From NCBI GenBank assembly GCA_947579605.1, contig OX388328.1, positions 11,821,684 to 11,885,683 on the forward strand: DNA of 64,000 nucleotides, read 5' to 3'. Each line of letters starts with the position of its first letter. Positions within the stretch are counted from its first letter, which is position 1. The translations under genes and the position numbers were made by a program. This document shows, in pieces, positions 10,566 through 21,897 of the stretch. This stretch comes from Athripsodes cinereus. Lineage: Eukaryota > Arthropoda > Insecta > Trichoptera > Leptoceridae. The notes below the pieces were generated by a model. The model ran no database searches, was not told the DNA's origin, and saw only the letters and a program-made list of their open reading frames with translations.

Positions 10566-11117
10566 CAGTCGATTCCGCATAATTGGGACACATCGGGGCT
10601 TGAGCATTTTGTCCCAATTAAGCTGCTGTCCCAATTAAGCGAATTTCACATTTTTTTAAATTCAATTATTTGGTTTTGGCAACTAAGGCCACTAACCAAT
10701 AATATACACATAAAACTAAACAACGCATATTTTTTTCAATAATTTTATTTTATAAACTCTCGGAAGCTGCAAATTAAATATAGGTAATATAAATTATCAT
10801 ATAAATTACAAATATGACTATAAACTTTTAAGAAAAAAAATCCTAATTAAAATAATAAATGGGTATGTACCTACCTACATACAATTTAATTCAATGCAAA
10901 AATGAGTCTAGTGTAGCCTGTCTTTTGTTTTTGTAACATTTCACTTCTACATATTCAGCACAAAATTAAATTTACTGTCCCAATTAAGCGGAATGTTGTC
11001 CCAATAAAACATATAAATTTACTATTGGTTTCTTGATTGGGTTTCTGTTCTTTGAGATTTGTGCCAAATAAGCGGCTGTCCCGATTAAGCGGTGTCCCAA
11101 TTAAGCTGAATCGACTG
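10566..11117. mobile_element. pogo/Tigger-like MITE (552 bp)
   Basis: Left end CAGTCGATTCCGCATAATTG, right end (reverse complement) CAGTCGATTCAGCTTAATTG, each flanked by TA (10564-10565, 11118-11119). Further copies of 'gtcccaattaagcgg' lie inside both ends as sub-terminal repeats. The terminus and TA target fit the pogo/Tigger branch of Tc1/mariner. No intact transposase. Confidence 0.85.
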
Positions 11118-11865
11118 TAGTAGAATAAAACATTTGTTTTATTCATTTTAAATTTTTTAACATATATAAAAACACAAACACTTTATCAAACCTTTTTTCA
11201 CAAAAATGACTTTCGGCAACCTCAAAACCTGAAGAAATATATTTGTGTGTAAAGTGCATCCATATTTTAATTAATGATGTAAAATTAATTCCCAAATACA
11301 AATACTATTTTTATTTCGCAGGTTTCAGCATATTGTGGACATATGCCCTAATAAGTTGGGTGGAACAGTGATGGGGCACATATTTTTACCCCCATTTTTC
11401 TGCGGCTAAGAGCCCCTTTGTCCACTTTTTTATTATATTACCCCAACCCCCCTTAGCCTACATTAACTCTCCGTTACGACATTGCCTGTAGTTGTCTTTA
11501 TAGCAAGGCAAGAAGAGGGTAAAAATGTGTTTTATTTTTTTATGTTTTTCGCCCTCTGATGTTGTGATACGGGCAATATTAAAAAGACGTAATTTCCAAA
11601 ATTTAAAAAAAAAAGTTGAAATATTTAACGATATTTTTAATTTTTGTTAAGTTGTGGTATTTTGACACCGTCAGTTCCTGAAGTAAATTATAATGAAAAA
11701 TTTAATGAAAATTTAAAAATTTAATATGAAATGGCGTAAAACTTTTTTTTACTATGACTCATATACAATCAATACACGTAACTAATTTTCTATTAATAAA
11801 TCTAAACAACAAAAATAGTCAGCATTTGAATTATAATTTATTATTATTATTTTATTTTTTTAAAA
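11118..11865. other. AT-rich, no gene recognised
   Basis: No terminal repeats or coding signal found by eye; one C-rich patch at 11388-11460. Confidence 0.3.
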
Positions 11866-11987
11866 AGATATATCTGGGTTTTGTTATAAACCCAAATACA
11901 ACCTTATACACCTTTCACAGTAAGCTAAAAGCTTGTGTCGTGAAAGGGGAGTTTGCTGGCACCTGGGATCGAGCCCCAGGTGCCGGC
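11866..11987 (-). mobile_element. tRNA-derived SINE A, partial
   Basis: Inverted body of SINE A ('tatatctgggttttgttata', 'agtaagctaaaagcttgtg', 'gaaaggggagtttgc', 'cacctgggatcgagcccc'). The tRNA-like head is cut at the B box. The A tail is short (T-rich at 11850-11863). Confidence 0.85.
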
Positions 11988-12152
11988 AACATTTTTGTTA
12001 TAACAATTATTATAACAAAAGTCGATAAATTAATTTCAAATCAAACAAAACAATAATATAGAAGTCAATCAAGTAAAACTTGTTTAAAGAGAATCATAAA
12101 AAAAATATTAAATACCTATAAAAAAATAATTTTTGGTAAAAGTCACTACTAC

Positions 12153-12618
12153 TATGCCATCACGGCATATCTCAAAAGTAGGGTAACCAGCAATCCAGCT
12201 GCGTTAATTTAATAAACATGAAAGCTTTCCTTTTCATGGCACGAAAAAAATAAGGCAAACTTCATCGCTGAATTTATGATGTAAAATGTCCTTATGTTTA
12301 TCGAATACTCGCCTTTTATCGAATACTCGCCTTTATAGTTGAACTCGCCTTTACAGTTGTTTATCGAATACTCGCCTTTACAGTTGAACTCGCCTTTACA
12401 GTTGTTTATCGAATACTCGCCTTTTATCGAATACTCGCCTTTACAGTTGAACTCGCCTTTACAGTTGTTTATCGAATACTCGCCTTTACAGTTGAACTCG
12501 CCTTTACAGTTGTTTATCGAATACTCGCCTTTTATCGAATACTCGCCTTTACAGTTGAACAATCGAAAACTTAGATACGAAAAAGAGTGGGAGATCAATT
12601 CTGTGCCGGATGCTTCAC
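12153..12618 (-). repeat. Tail-sharing SINE-like repeat enlarged by an internal minisatellite
   Basis: Starts with 'ctactatgccatcacggcat' and ends 'aaaaagagtgggagatcaat ... ccggatgcttcacgg', the normal two ends of the inverted repeat. Between them the segment that is normally 'tcgaacacctgccttttacag' has expanded to a tandem array (12299-12556), making this copy nearly twice the usual length. Confidence 0.85.
12299..12556. repeat. Minisatellite with composite unit
   Basis: Built from three short words, 'tttatcgaatactcgcc', 'tttacagttgaactcgcc' and 'tttacagttg', in a repeating higher-order order of roughly 45-65 bp. Because the array is a multiple of three in parts, chance ORFs appear on both strands; these are not genes. 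Confidence 0.9.
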
Positions 12619-12869
12619 GGATATAATTATGCTGAGAATATTTGGATATAGCTACTTTTGAATATTGATGATTTTGTTTTTTTTATTATTTTTATGAAGT
12701 GGAATATGGTATTTTTTACGACGTTTTTTCATCTCGCAATTAAGATAATGCGAAAATCCTACGATAAGGCATATACTATGTTCCAGAACAAATGTCTGTT
12801 AATAAATAAATAATAAAATCACATTTTTATACACACTTAAAAAAAATATTAAGTTAGTTATTGTGAAAT

Positions 12870-13166
12870 TTAGGTTTAAACACATTGAACGAATGAATGA
12901 GGAAAGGATTACAAATAGGATATAATTGTCTGAAAGAGGAGGTGTGAAAAAGCGCGGCGTCCGAGAACCACGTAGCTTGATCACCTTGATTAAGTTCTCA
13001 AAGACAGTCGTGTTTTATGTAAAAGAAATCGACGTGCGTGAATGAAAAATTGTATGAATGTAGAAGAAGTGAAAGAAGTTTGTAAGGTTAGATCTGTAGG
13101 TATGGTGTTCCGTTCTCTCCACCTAACCCACATGGGATTCCGCGTCAGGATATAGTACCTATAGAA
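12870..13166 (+). pseudogene. SETWTW-type LINE 3' end, degraded
   Basis: Plus-strand match to the C-terminal part: 'cacattgaacgaatgaatga', 'ctgaaagaggaggtgtgaaa', 'cacgtagcttgatcacc', 'gtatgaatgtagaagaagtg', ending at 'attccgcgtcaggatatag'. Frameshifts and stops throughout. Confidence 0.75.
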
Positions 13167-13174
13167 TTGTAATA

Positions 13175-13600
13175 TGACGTGGTTGGTTAGATGGAAGAAA
13201 TCACTATAAAGTGATAATCTCGCCACTGCATATCATCACATTTTTTATGTAAATTGCTTTGTTGATTATGTTTTGTAAATGAAAAAATAGAGTTTCCATT
13301 TTTTTCGAAGGATGATTGAAAGAGAGAGTTAAAAGAGCTGCATTGGTTAAGAGTAGGTGAAAGGGTCCAATACAAACTTTGCCTTATAGTCACATACTGA
13401 GCGTCAGTTACTTTCTGAGCTCTGTGTTCTCAAAAAACCTGCAAGAAGACAATTATGTACGCTCATCAAAGACATGCACCATTATGCTAGATGAGATCAA
13501 TAGAGTCATAAAGTCCCGCTTCCATGACAAGGCTTTTGTTGTTGAAGGATCCGTAATCTGGAATAAACTTCTTGAAAACATTCGTAAAAACCAATCAATG
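13175..13600 (+). pseudogene. LINE tail fragment and CR1/Jockey-like C-terminus
   Basis: 13180-13290 is a LINE 3' UTR piece ('gttagatggaagaaatcac'). 13325-13600 is coding-like: 'LHWLRVGERVQYKLCL' (one frame, before 13385) and then FHDKAFVVEGSVIWNKLLEN and IRKNQSM, matching the 'AFSVAGPxLWNSLPxxIR' signature of CR1/Jockey-type proteins. The frame continues by chance into the SINE-like repeat downstream. Confidence 0.65.
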
Positions 13601-13990
13601 AGGGCATTTCACATCTTAAATTCAGCAATGATGAGGTTTGCCACCCATTCTGAAAGTGTTAATTATTTTATGGCACAGAGAGCATTGTTACACTCAGCTA
13701 GTCTGCTGGCTACATCACTTACGTCATATGCCGTGATGGTACAGTTGTAGAAGTATTTTAATAAAAATATAAATATTATAGGCTTATATAGGTATTAAAA
13801 TTAACTATCTAGCGATGAGATATCTCACCCATTATGTTTTTTTTTATTGTTTACTTTCAATTGGTTGTAACATCAATCATTTCAAAGTGTCATAAAAATA
13901 TTGGTACAGAGAGCATAATATGCATTTTCATTACGTGCCTGCTGGCTACCCATTTGTGGAATATTCCGTGATGGTTTGGATTCTCAAAAT
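13601..13990 (+). repeat. Two 3' parts of the tail-sharing SINE-like repeat
   Basis: 13601-13755 runs from 'catcttaaattcagcaatg' to 'atgccgtgatggtacag'; 13875-13985 repeats the 3' half ('ttggtacagagag', 'gcctgctggctaccc', 'attccgtgatggtttgg'). Both keep the tail side, and both lack the 5' part. Confidence 0.8.
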
Positions 13991-14934
13991 AAAGGATAAA
14001 TAATTTCAAATTCAAATGAACGATGCGTCGCGAATAAAACAAAAGAACTCGTTTTAAAAACACCAAAGAATAAAGAATAATAATAATAAAGTATAATTTT
14101 AAATTCAAAATATCGAATTAATTCCATCCGAACTCTCTCACACTCTTCCAAAAATACCCCGCGTCGCACTCAACAACCGTCCTCCCCCCTCCCCAAACAC
14201 TCTTATAACCGACCCCCTATCCAGATGAAAAACTTCAAACACCCTCCAAAACTCCTCGGCAGTCTAATAATAATAAGAATAATACTTACTTCCCCAAAAT
14301 GCCACCCATCCCCCCATCCCATTCGAGCCCCCCTCCTCCCCTCGAACGTACAACAAAATGAATTCCATTTTCGAAAAACCTCGCCTTGAAGAAAAACTGT
14401 TCGCCATTTGAAAATGGAACGCCCGAGTGCGGCGCCAACACGGACAAGAATTGTACTAAAAAAGGGGAGACGGGGGTAAGTTGATGGTGTGAGGGTATTA
14501 TCGTAGTACTACTACTACGGAGATTGTATGTATGTATACTGCTGTTGATGATGGGGTAAGTTAGGGTAAGGAGGGACAGCGGGGAATTGGAGATTGTGAG
14601 TTGTAGATGGAAATTGTGAGTGGAGGAGAGTGGAGTAAAATGGCCGTAAGGTGGTTCCCGTAGTGGAGAATTTTTGTTTGTATTGGTGAAAAGACGGTAT
14701 CATAACTCTTGTTTGCATTAAATTCTTTAGTTAAAAAATAATTTTTAACAACTTCCAAGTTTGATATTGTTAACTACTTATAAGATTTTCTACAAAGAAT
14801 AATAAATGTTTTCTTTTCCTACTTGAAGAAAAACTAATATATATAAATTTTTATTTGAAAATTTAAAATTTTATGCTTCTGATATTTTGTTATTCTATTT
14901 TTTAGTTTACCTATATTTCAATTATTAAAAGTTG
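13991..14934. other. No repeat recognised; C-rich island
   Basis: 14150-14360 is unusually C-rich for this window (several runs of 5-6 C) and shows no similarity to the repeats elsewhere. It could be older unique host DNA. No ORF with coding character. Confidence 0.3.
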
Positions 14935-15510
14935 TTAAAACTTCGTAGTATTGTAGATAGAATGCGTGTAAATAAGTTGGGATTGTTTGGACATGTGGAG
15001 CGAATGAATGAATAAAGGATGACGAGGATAGTGTACACATATGTATATCTGAAAGTGGGGGTGTGAGAAAACAGGATGTACGAGAACTACGTGACTGGAG
15101 CATGTGAATCAAATTCTCAAGGATGATAACATGTTGAGAAAGAGAAATCGGCGTGTATGAATGTATGAGAAATTGTTTTAATTGTGTCGGTGCATACGTA
15201 GTAGAATTCCATAATTATGTAATCGAAACAAGTATTTCTTTCTACTATAGATTATTGATTCCGAGAGAGACGTCTTTCGACTTATCAGGTCATTACCAAT
15301 CTCTTTTAACATTGTAGCAAAAACACATTCATGATTGATAAGTCGAAAAACGTCTCTCTCGGAATCAATAATCTGTAGTAGAAAGAAACACTTGTTTCAA
15401 TTACATAATTATGAGAAATTGCATGAGTGTGGAAGAAGCAAAATAAGATAGGCTAATATAGTGTTTCGATATTTCTGCCTACCCAACTTAGGATTCGGAT
15501 ATATTTATCG
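14935..15510 (+). pseudogene. SETWTW-type LINE 3' end split by a MITE
   Basis: 14945-15190 ('gatagaatgcgtgtaaataag', 'gacatgtggagcgaatg', 'gagaactacgtgactgg') and 15410-15510 ('gagaaattgcatgagtg', 'gaagaagcaaaataag', 'tctgcctacccaacttagg') are consecutive parts of the same LINE 3' end. 'atgagaaattg' is present on both sides of the intervening MITE. Confidence 0.7.
15195..15412. mobile_element. MITE with ~85-bp inverted repeats
   Basis: 'cataattatgtaat', 'tttctttctac', 'gattattgattccgagagag' and 'acgtctttcgacttatca' on the left recur in reverse order and complement on the right ('tgataagtcgaaaaacgtct', 'ggaatcaataatc', 'attacataattatg'). Related ends: 10530-10550, 28885-29215 and 38660-38760. 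Inserted inside a LINE. Confidence 0.8.
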
Positions 15511-16215
15511 CGCTATAGAAAAAGGGCTTGCCTTTTTATTATTTATAAATAATAATAAATGCGATTCAAAATTTAAAAATAAAACCAACAAATTACGTCA
15601 CAAAAAATAAATTGAACTTTTAACATTGTAGCAAAAACACATTCATTATTTAATTTACGATTTTTTCTTATATAAATTTCGTTCTTACAGTGAAAAAAAT
15701 GTAATTTTATTGGAGGCACCTATTGTTTTATTATATTTATTCCAAATTTTTACATTATGATCCCATTGAATTAATAAATTTTTAAAAATATAAATACTGC
15801 CTATCAAACAAATTTATCCCAACAAAAAACACCCCTAGAAACATAATGATTTATAATTTAATTTAACCACTATACCACGTGGTCGCCTTAACCCCTTTAA
15901 AGAACAAGAAAATATGGATCAATAAAGAAGTGTGCACCAAAACGAACCAACGCTTGCCCGTGAGTATTAGTACCTACCTACATACTACTTATTCTAGCAC
16001 ACAACCGTCCAATACAAGAGAGAGAGAGTTTTATATTATATATATCGTATGTATCAATGTACCATCTCACCCCGGCGTACTCAACGGCACTCTACTTTTC
16101 TCCATTCTCCACAATATGGCGGTTACGAAGGAAAGAAAATTCTATAAGTTGATACTATATTACTTAATTTATTTTTAATTCTAATACTCAATATTGTCTT
16201 ATATATTGTAAAACC
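15511..16215. other. AT-rich, no gene recognised
   Basis: 15590-15650 repeats 'aacattgtagcaaaaacacattcat' from the centre of the preceding MITE, so a fragment of it lies here. Nothing else recognised. Confidence 0.35.
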
Positions 16216-16590
16216 CGAGGAACAATTGGTCTCGCACTCTTTTCCGTAATTTTTTGAGTGTGCTGTAAAAGGTAGGTGTTCGAAAAATAAAGACGTTTGT
16301 TGTCATTATTATTAATTATTATTGAAAAGCCATCATATTTTACTGAAATCAATACCTACAGCTTTCGGCCAATGCGATCCCAGAAAAAAACATTTACAAC
16401 AGTGTTTCTATTTTCTTTACAAATTTAATGTCCCTTATGAAGAAAATGTACATCTTAAATTCAGCGATGATTTTCGCCAGCCATCCTGAATGTCTCAATG
16501 TTTACTTGAACGGAGAGGACAGTTTGGATTTTTATAACATGTAGCTGGTCTGCTGGTTTCGCCACTTGTGGAATATGCAGTTATTATTGT
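16216..16590 (+). repeat. Tail-sharing SINE-like repeat with internal insertion
   Basis: 5' part 16216-16300 ('gaacaattggtctcgcactc', 'gagtgtgctgtaaaaggtag') and 3' part 16450-16590 ('catcttaaattcagcgatg', 'catcctgaatgtc', 'tgtagctggtctgctgg') are separated by ~150 bp of unrelated sequence. Confidence 0.8.
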
Positions 16591-16604
16591 TTTATTACAT
16601 AATG

Positions 16605-16708
16605 TACATACAAACATGCTATCACGCCGTTTCCCTCGCGGGGTAGGCAGAAAGGTTCGAGTGTCACTTCCTCCTATTCTTGCAAACACTTTTCGCTTAC
16701 ATCATTAA
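16605..16708 (-). pseudogene. SETWTW-type LINE, last ~35 codons
   Basis: Inverted 3' end: 'gctatcacgccgtttccctc', 'gcggggtaggcagaaagg', 'ttcgagtgtcacttcctcc'. Lies directly downstream of a tail-sharing SINE-like copy in opposite orientation. Confidence 0.7.
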
Positions 16709-18332
16709 ACGCTCTTTCTCTGTAAGACTGTGTGTTTTCAAAAAATTATAAAATAAACAAGCAAATTCTTACATGATTTTTTTTTATTTTATGAATTTGA
16801 ATACCATAAACAATTTCAAAAAGGATAATTTTATTAATTATAATAAAATAACTGAATCATGTAATTTTTATACTGCATTAAATAATATTTTCTTTCAAAT
16901 TCGTAATCAAAAACAAATGCATTCAATCACACAAAATCGTTTGATTATAAAACTCCTAGCAATTAATTTATTTTTACAATGTATAATGTAAATACCTAAT
17001 ATTAAAATTATTTTTACAAAAGGTATTAAAATATTCCTCCTTTCCTCGATTCAAACGCAAAACAAAAATAATACAATTTTCCTTTGAAATAATAATACAT
17101 CAGATCGATCTTACCCGACTTTCCCCTTTGGCGAAATTGCATTGTTTAAACAAAATAAGTTGACCCGTGGAAAAGCTGGTACTGTGGTATGTTATCATTT
17201 TTGTTTGGCTTGGTATATTTTTATTTTGTGATACAGTGAAGCGATGTGATTAATAAATTATTTACTTAATTTGTACATGTTTTATTTTTAAGTATTATTT
17301 ATGTATACGATGTACTTAATGATTCATGGTTTTACGAATAAATAAAAAAAATGGCAGAATACAGTTTCATAGTGTTATATTATTAATATGTTTGTTTGCT
17401 TATTTTTATTATAATAAGATGGGTGGAAAATTTCATGACGCATGCGGTTGAAAACGATGCAGGAAATTTATATTTATTGATGTAATATTAATCAGCTTAT
17501 TTTCCAGCTATTTTTCTTTTGCTAAATTAAGACTTCTTCTACATTTTTTTTTATTAACCTCCTTCTAAACTTCTTTTCAAAAACAGGGGTTAATATCATT
17601 AGTCTATCTTTTATGGAGACAACCTATCCCACCAGAGCTGTGTTTTCAGTAATATTGTCAAATTAAAATAATACACAATAATTCAGAATCGTTGAAAAGT
17701 GTAACAACATTCTTATTCTTGTTTTAAATTAAGCCTTGCAAGCCCTATTGTCGACTCAAATTCTGGCTTATTTTTTTTATATTGCTACAGCAATATTAGT
17801 TATTCTAGATAATATTTTATTTATTTATTTATTTAAACACAACAGCATGCAATCATTAAAAAAATTACTGATACCATTGCTTTGTGTATTTTGTAGTAAT
17901 GATTATTGTTTTTCTGTATTTATTTAAAGTAGTTTTGTAAATTATTCTTAAGCGAAACCTTATTTAATAAATTTTTGGAAATGTAATATTCACCACAAAC
18001 TTTTGATATCTCGTTCGATACACGTTAATAAATACAACAATAATAACCATTGAATTAGTTATAAAAACGACACTAGCGCTTCATGTATAGGATAGAAACA
18101 TTTGATAAACTTTTCACCTTAAAGGTAAACTGTATTGAATGGGGGGAGACGGGAAGACTGGCCTATAGCACCGGCATCGTATAATACTTTGTTTTAGAAA
18201 TAATATAATTCTGTTGTAATGGAAGTACATTAAATAATGTTTTCAAATTTAATATTTATTTCGTTGTATTCAGAATTGCAGGTATTCATTTTATTTGTAG
18301 CATTTTAATAATTTTAATACCTATTGATTGTC
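16709..18332. other. AT-rich, no gene recognised
   Basis: One (TTTA)n LINE tail at 17815-17840 ('tttaaacacaacagcatgc'). The ORFs at 16773-16991 and 17736-17927 are AT-rich with no recognisable domain. Not annotated further. Confidence 0.35.
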
Positions 18333-18395
18333 CAGTTCGATAACTCAACAAGTAGAAATGTCTTATGTTCGAGATATAAAACGCGATTGAGTAGC
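18333..18395 (+). mobile_element. End fragment of the fold-back element
   Basis: 'gtccagttcgataactcaac', 'aagtagaaatgtcttatg' and 'ttcgag' match the terminus of the element at 4063-4823 and then stop. Confidence 0.7.
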
Positions 18396-18894
18396 CAACC
18401 GCTGTTTTAACAATTTTTTTTGTAATTAAGCGTAATTAATAAAGTCACTTGGAAGTTAACTACATACTGTGTTTTTTTCGATTCATCTTGAAATGGACTT
18501 CCAACAAGTACCTACCTTCGGTCAATATCATCAAAAATGTTCACACAATTCGACTGTGTTGAAAAATGCAGTTTTATAGAACTAAACTCAAAGAATATAT
18601 TTTCTTAGTTTGTTTAAAAACATATTTTAGGATTTGTCCCCTTTCAATCTCAAACCACTCATTATAGGTAGCATCTTCTCTGTGATGTAAATAACAATGA
18701 CACTCAGATATTACATGACAAAAGTAATCACACAAAACAAATTCATAACATTTTATTTGTGGTTTGCGCTGTGACGCAATATTTTCTATTAATTTAATTT
18801 AATTTAATATAAAGTTTAATTTATCGATCGAAGGTCCTTGGTGGAAGTTCATATTAATAAAACACGATATATAGTTATTCCACGATATATGGCT
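18396..18894. repeat. Dispersed repeat pieces
   Basis: 18430-18530 matches 208-350 ('gttaataaagtcact', 'tgaaatggacttccaacaag'). 18835-18895 ('ggtggaagttcat', 'aaaacacgatatatagttattc') matches 38515-38540 and 38600-38640, ends of an unnamed interspersed repeat. Confidence 0.5.
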
Positions 18895-19105
18895 GTTTTC
18901 TATTTATTTATTTATGAAATATAATAATAATAATCTTTATTGCACAAAATTAGTATACCTACATAGAAAAAAAACATGACAACATTACCACTTAATACAT
19001 GATTCTATTCTGTGCAATGAGTGAGTTACATGATTCTATTCTGTGCAATGAGCGAGTTTATCGCTGAAGCGCGATATCTTCCAACTAACCCATATTATAA
19101 ATAAA
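18895..19105 (-). repeat. LINE 3' end (TTTA tail, 'cgcgatatcttccaac')
   Basis: (TTTA)n near 18903, then an AT-rich UTR, then 'gcgagtttatcgctgaagcg' and 'atatcttccaactaaccc'. The same end is found at 31110-31270 and inverted at 58425-58510. A 23-bp piece ('catgattctattctgtgc...') is duplicated at 18998-19046. Confidence 0.65.
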
Positions 19106-19264
19106 TATACGTCTTACGCCTTTTTACAATCGACAAGAACTTGAAAATTATACAGTCTTAAATTACAATAAAATATAAATTAATTAAATAAAATAAACAG
19201 AAAACAAGCAAACATACATTTATTATTTAGATATAGGCATACATTTATTTGTCACATACCTAAC

Positions 19265-19335
19265 TTGTAATGAAGCTTCACTATACTTTGGCCTGACGAT
19301 GAGAGCGGAAGCTCTTGAAAGTCGGTTTGCAAAAT
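19265..19335 (+). repeat. 'agctcttgaaagccgg' dispersed repeat
   Basis: 'cctgacgatgagagcgg' and 'aagctcttgaaagtcgg' recur at 38895-38935 (+) and, inverted or partial, three times in 27255-27430. Nature unknown. Confidence 0.5.
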
Positions 19336-19504
19336 CAATAGTAAATTCAAAGAATAACTACTTATATATAGTTCTATTATTAAATTATATTTTTTAACTG
19401 TTTTCTGTATTACATAACTATATCTATTTACCATTATTTTTCTTTTATTTCAGAAACTCTCGACTCAAGCCTTTTACATGAGTATCTATTGTATACACAC
19501 AATG

Positions 19505-20105
19505 CAATGTTATTTATTTATTTATTTATTCAACAGAACACTGCAGACAATAAGCAGGTATATTTAGTACAATAATTATACAATTACGATCAATAAGTAT
19601 GCAATGTAATGTTCATATTTTATTTAATTTTTATTTTATTTTATAAATATTAAAGCACAAAACAGACAATAACTACATATATAAAGTTAGAAAAATGGTT
19701 AATCTTTCAGAGATCAGCTATCATCCAATACCATGCGCCACAATTAATTTAAAAAAGATAGGTACCTACCTAACATTCCGGTCATCTCAACATGCCTACA
19801 TAACACAGTCTCGCTCGCTCACTCAATCATCACACTATAGCAAAAAAGCAAATCAACAATAACAATAAAAATAAAAATAAAATCAAGGGGAAAGGAAAAA
19901 AAGGGGGGGGGGGGAGATTACTGCGTACCTGCTGATTCATTTAGAAGTGTGGAAGTAAGTTTTTTGAATACCTGTCTCTTGTAAGCATTCAGAGGTAATC
20001 CAAATATATCGACGTCCGTCAGCGTATTATTGTATAGAGATGTAATTCTCCATAGAGGTCTGCGCAACCCTGCATTTGTACTCGCAGACGTGGAGACATC
20101 TTGTG
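19505..20105 (-). repeat. LINE 3' region, minus orientation
   Basis: (TTTA)n at 19513-19530, a long A-rich UTR with a 12-G run at 19903-19914, then more complex sequence at 19950-20105 ('aggtctgcgcaaccctgc', 'gcagacgtggagacatc') likely derived from the end of a LINE ORF, though I could not read an intact frame. Confidence 0.5.
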
Positions 20106-20370
20106 GAGTCCTCGGTAAAGAATTAGAATCCCACTCTTTTCTGTAAGTTTTTGAATGTCCTTTAATTAAAAGATAGATATCCTCAAAACGTCACTTACAT
20201 AGATATAAAGAAGTTTTATGAGTTTTTTCGGCAGCGATTAAGCATGCAACCTATCTCGAATATCTCATTTTTTGTTGTGACGGAGAGAAAAATGGGCGTG
20301 TTTATTACAAACTGTTTTTATACTCGCTGACTACCCCACTGGTGGGGAAAAGCGTGATTGTACGAATGAA
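20106..20370 (+). repeat. Tail-sharing SINE-like repeat, diverged
   Basis: 'tcggtaaagaattagaatcc', 'actcttttctgtaag', 'gacggagag', 'gactaccccactggtggg', 'gcgtgattgtac'. A Helitron-like element begins right after its tail. Confidence 0.7.
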
Positions 20371-20635
20371 TCTATTTATAAATAAAAATAAGTTGACCAT
20401 GTATGTTCCCCCATAACTTGAGAACGGCTGAACCGAATTGGCTGATTCTTTTTTTGTTGTGTTCGTAATTATCAGGAGAGGGTTTGTATTACAGAAATTT
20501 TTTGAAAAAAACCAACGGGAAAGCTGGAAATTTGAATTGTATTTTTGTATGAATATGACGTTTGTATGACATTTCCGCTGTCACGTGTTGCCATAACGAA
20601 AAATCACCCTAGCGACGCCGGGTAGGAAAATCTAG
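20371..20635 (+). mobile_element. Helitron-like non-autonomous element (265 bp)
   Basis: Begins TCTATTTATAAATAAAAATA directly after an A (20370) and ends AATCTAG directly before a T (20636), i.e. 5'-TC...CTAG-3' between A and T as expected for Helitrons. A short hairpin (ACCC ... GGGT around 'tagcgacgcc') lies about 12 nt before the 3' end. The body contains 'gaacggctgaaccgaattgg', a phrase common in insect non-autonomous elements. No Rep/helicase. A related hairpin ('aacccggcatcgctcgggtt') is at 47371-47392. Confidence 0.65.
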
Positions 20636-21479
20636 TATAATATACTTAAATCTTAGTATTTTTATAAAGAAAAAATATGTTTTGGTGCTAAATTATTTTA
20701 AAATTAAGTAAAAGTTGCAAAATAAAAAAAAACACAATAAGATCAGTGAATCAAAAATGTGAAAAAAAAATTGTAATTCATAATTTAAGTATCTATCTTC
20801 TGACATTTTGTTAATTTTTTTCATATATGTACCCTACTTAAATAAATAAAAGGAACCGTGAAGTTATTAATTAAAATAATCATTTGAATAAAAATATGTG
20901 TGCGTCCTTGCGGGGACTTTTCACAAAACGGCGCAAAATAAGCTACCTAGAATATTATTATTATATATTTAAAACATAAAAATATATGAATTTTATATAC
21001 AATATGTAAGTACTTACATTTATAATTATAAGATATCGCGAGCGAGGGTCTTCTAATGGGGAGGGGGGTTTGGGGGGAGGTGTTCCAACTGTTAGTATTA
21101 TAAGTACATAGTTATATAGAAACCAGTGGTGTACCTACTATACATGCAAAAAAGATTCACATGCCTACAATGTTGTACTATCTATACAAAAAACTAGATG
21201 CATGTATGACTACAAAAGTTCTATGACCTGACTAATATTCGATAACATGAAATTTTTCAATTTATACTATTCTGTTCATAAATTTCCCGGATCCAGCTTA
21301 CAATGGATGATATGCCATCTTAACAATTAACTTTCCAAAACTCAGTCATAAAATTTCTTCTATCATTATTATTGGATCAATCTCCGTTTTCGTAATTCAA
21401 ATCACCTCAAGAACACATCTACACTATTTTTTCTTTCATTAAATTCTTTTATTTTTTACAAAACAAATTTGGTACAGTA
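20636..21479. other. AT-rich, no gene; G-rich patch
   Basis: 21058-21082 has G runs of 4, 6 and 6 separated by short linkers and could form a G-quadruplex. Otherwise nothing recognised. Confidence 0.35.
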
Positions 21480-21613
21480 CAGTATATCAGAACGCAAGGA
21501 ATGTCGTGGAAAGAGGTGACGCAATTGGCACAGAGACGCTCTGAATGGAGGAGGCTGGTTTCTGCCCTGTGCTCACGATAGGAGCGTTGAGGGCGATGAT
21601 GATGATGATGATG
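21480..21613 (+). pseudogene. RTE-like LINE 3' end, (GAT)n-tail family
   Basis: Encodes IRTQGMSWKEVTQLAQRRSE-like residues (here 'RNARNVVERGDAI' is the shadow frame), then WRRLVSALCSR and a stop, followed by GAGGGC and a (GAT)n tail at 21594-21613. Copies: 36719-36955 (-) and 53235-53382 (+). Only the last ~40 codons are present. Confidence 0.75.
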
Positions 21614-21827
21614 ATTATTGTCACAAATGTTGATAAAATTCAATTTACTTATTTCTATTTTTATAATTTAACACTCAATTTAAACACAAAAAACGATACT
21701 TTCAAAAAAACTACACTGTATTTTTGTCGGATAAATACTATAAAATCATTATATAGAAGTTAATATGCAACTTTAATACACAGGATAATTTAAAAATATT
21801 GAAAATAGGGAATTCTTTATTTTGCCC

Positions 21828-21897
21828 TGCTTGAAAATCAAATCCAGGACATCGTGACTCAAAGACAAGAACGTTTCCTCTTTGCCAAACCAGCTGT
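21828..21897 (-). mobile_element. tRNA-derived SINE B, degraded
   Basis: 'aaatccaggacatcgtgact' and 'caaagacaagaacgttt' match the inverted tRNA-like head of SINE B at 39201-39285. The B box is mutated. Confidence 0.6.

Noticed and set aside
12209..12626. ORFs on both strands over the 12.3-12.6 kb array
   Set aside because: Open frames arise from the tandem repeat itself, on both strands at once.
13379..13750. 123-codon ORF as an independent gene
   Set aside because: Its first half is a CR1/Jockey-like C-terminus and its second half reads through a SINE-like repeat by chance.
14140..14480. C-rich segment as a host exon or CpG-island promoter
   Set aside because: No open frame with coding character and few CG dinucleotides; only the composition is unusual.
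21058..21082. G-quadruplex regulatory element
   Set aside because: G runs are suitable, but there is no gene nearby and no further support; noted only within the gap entry.
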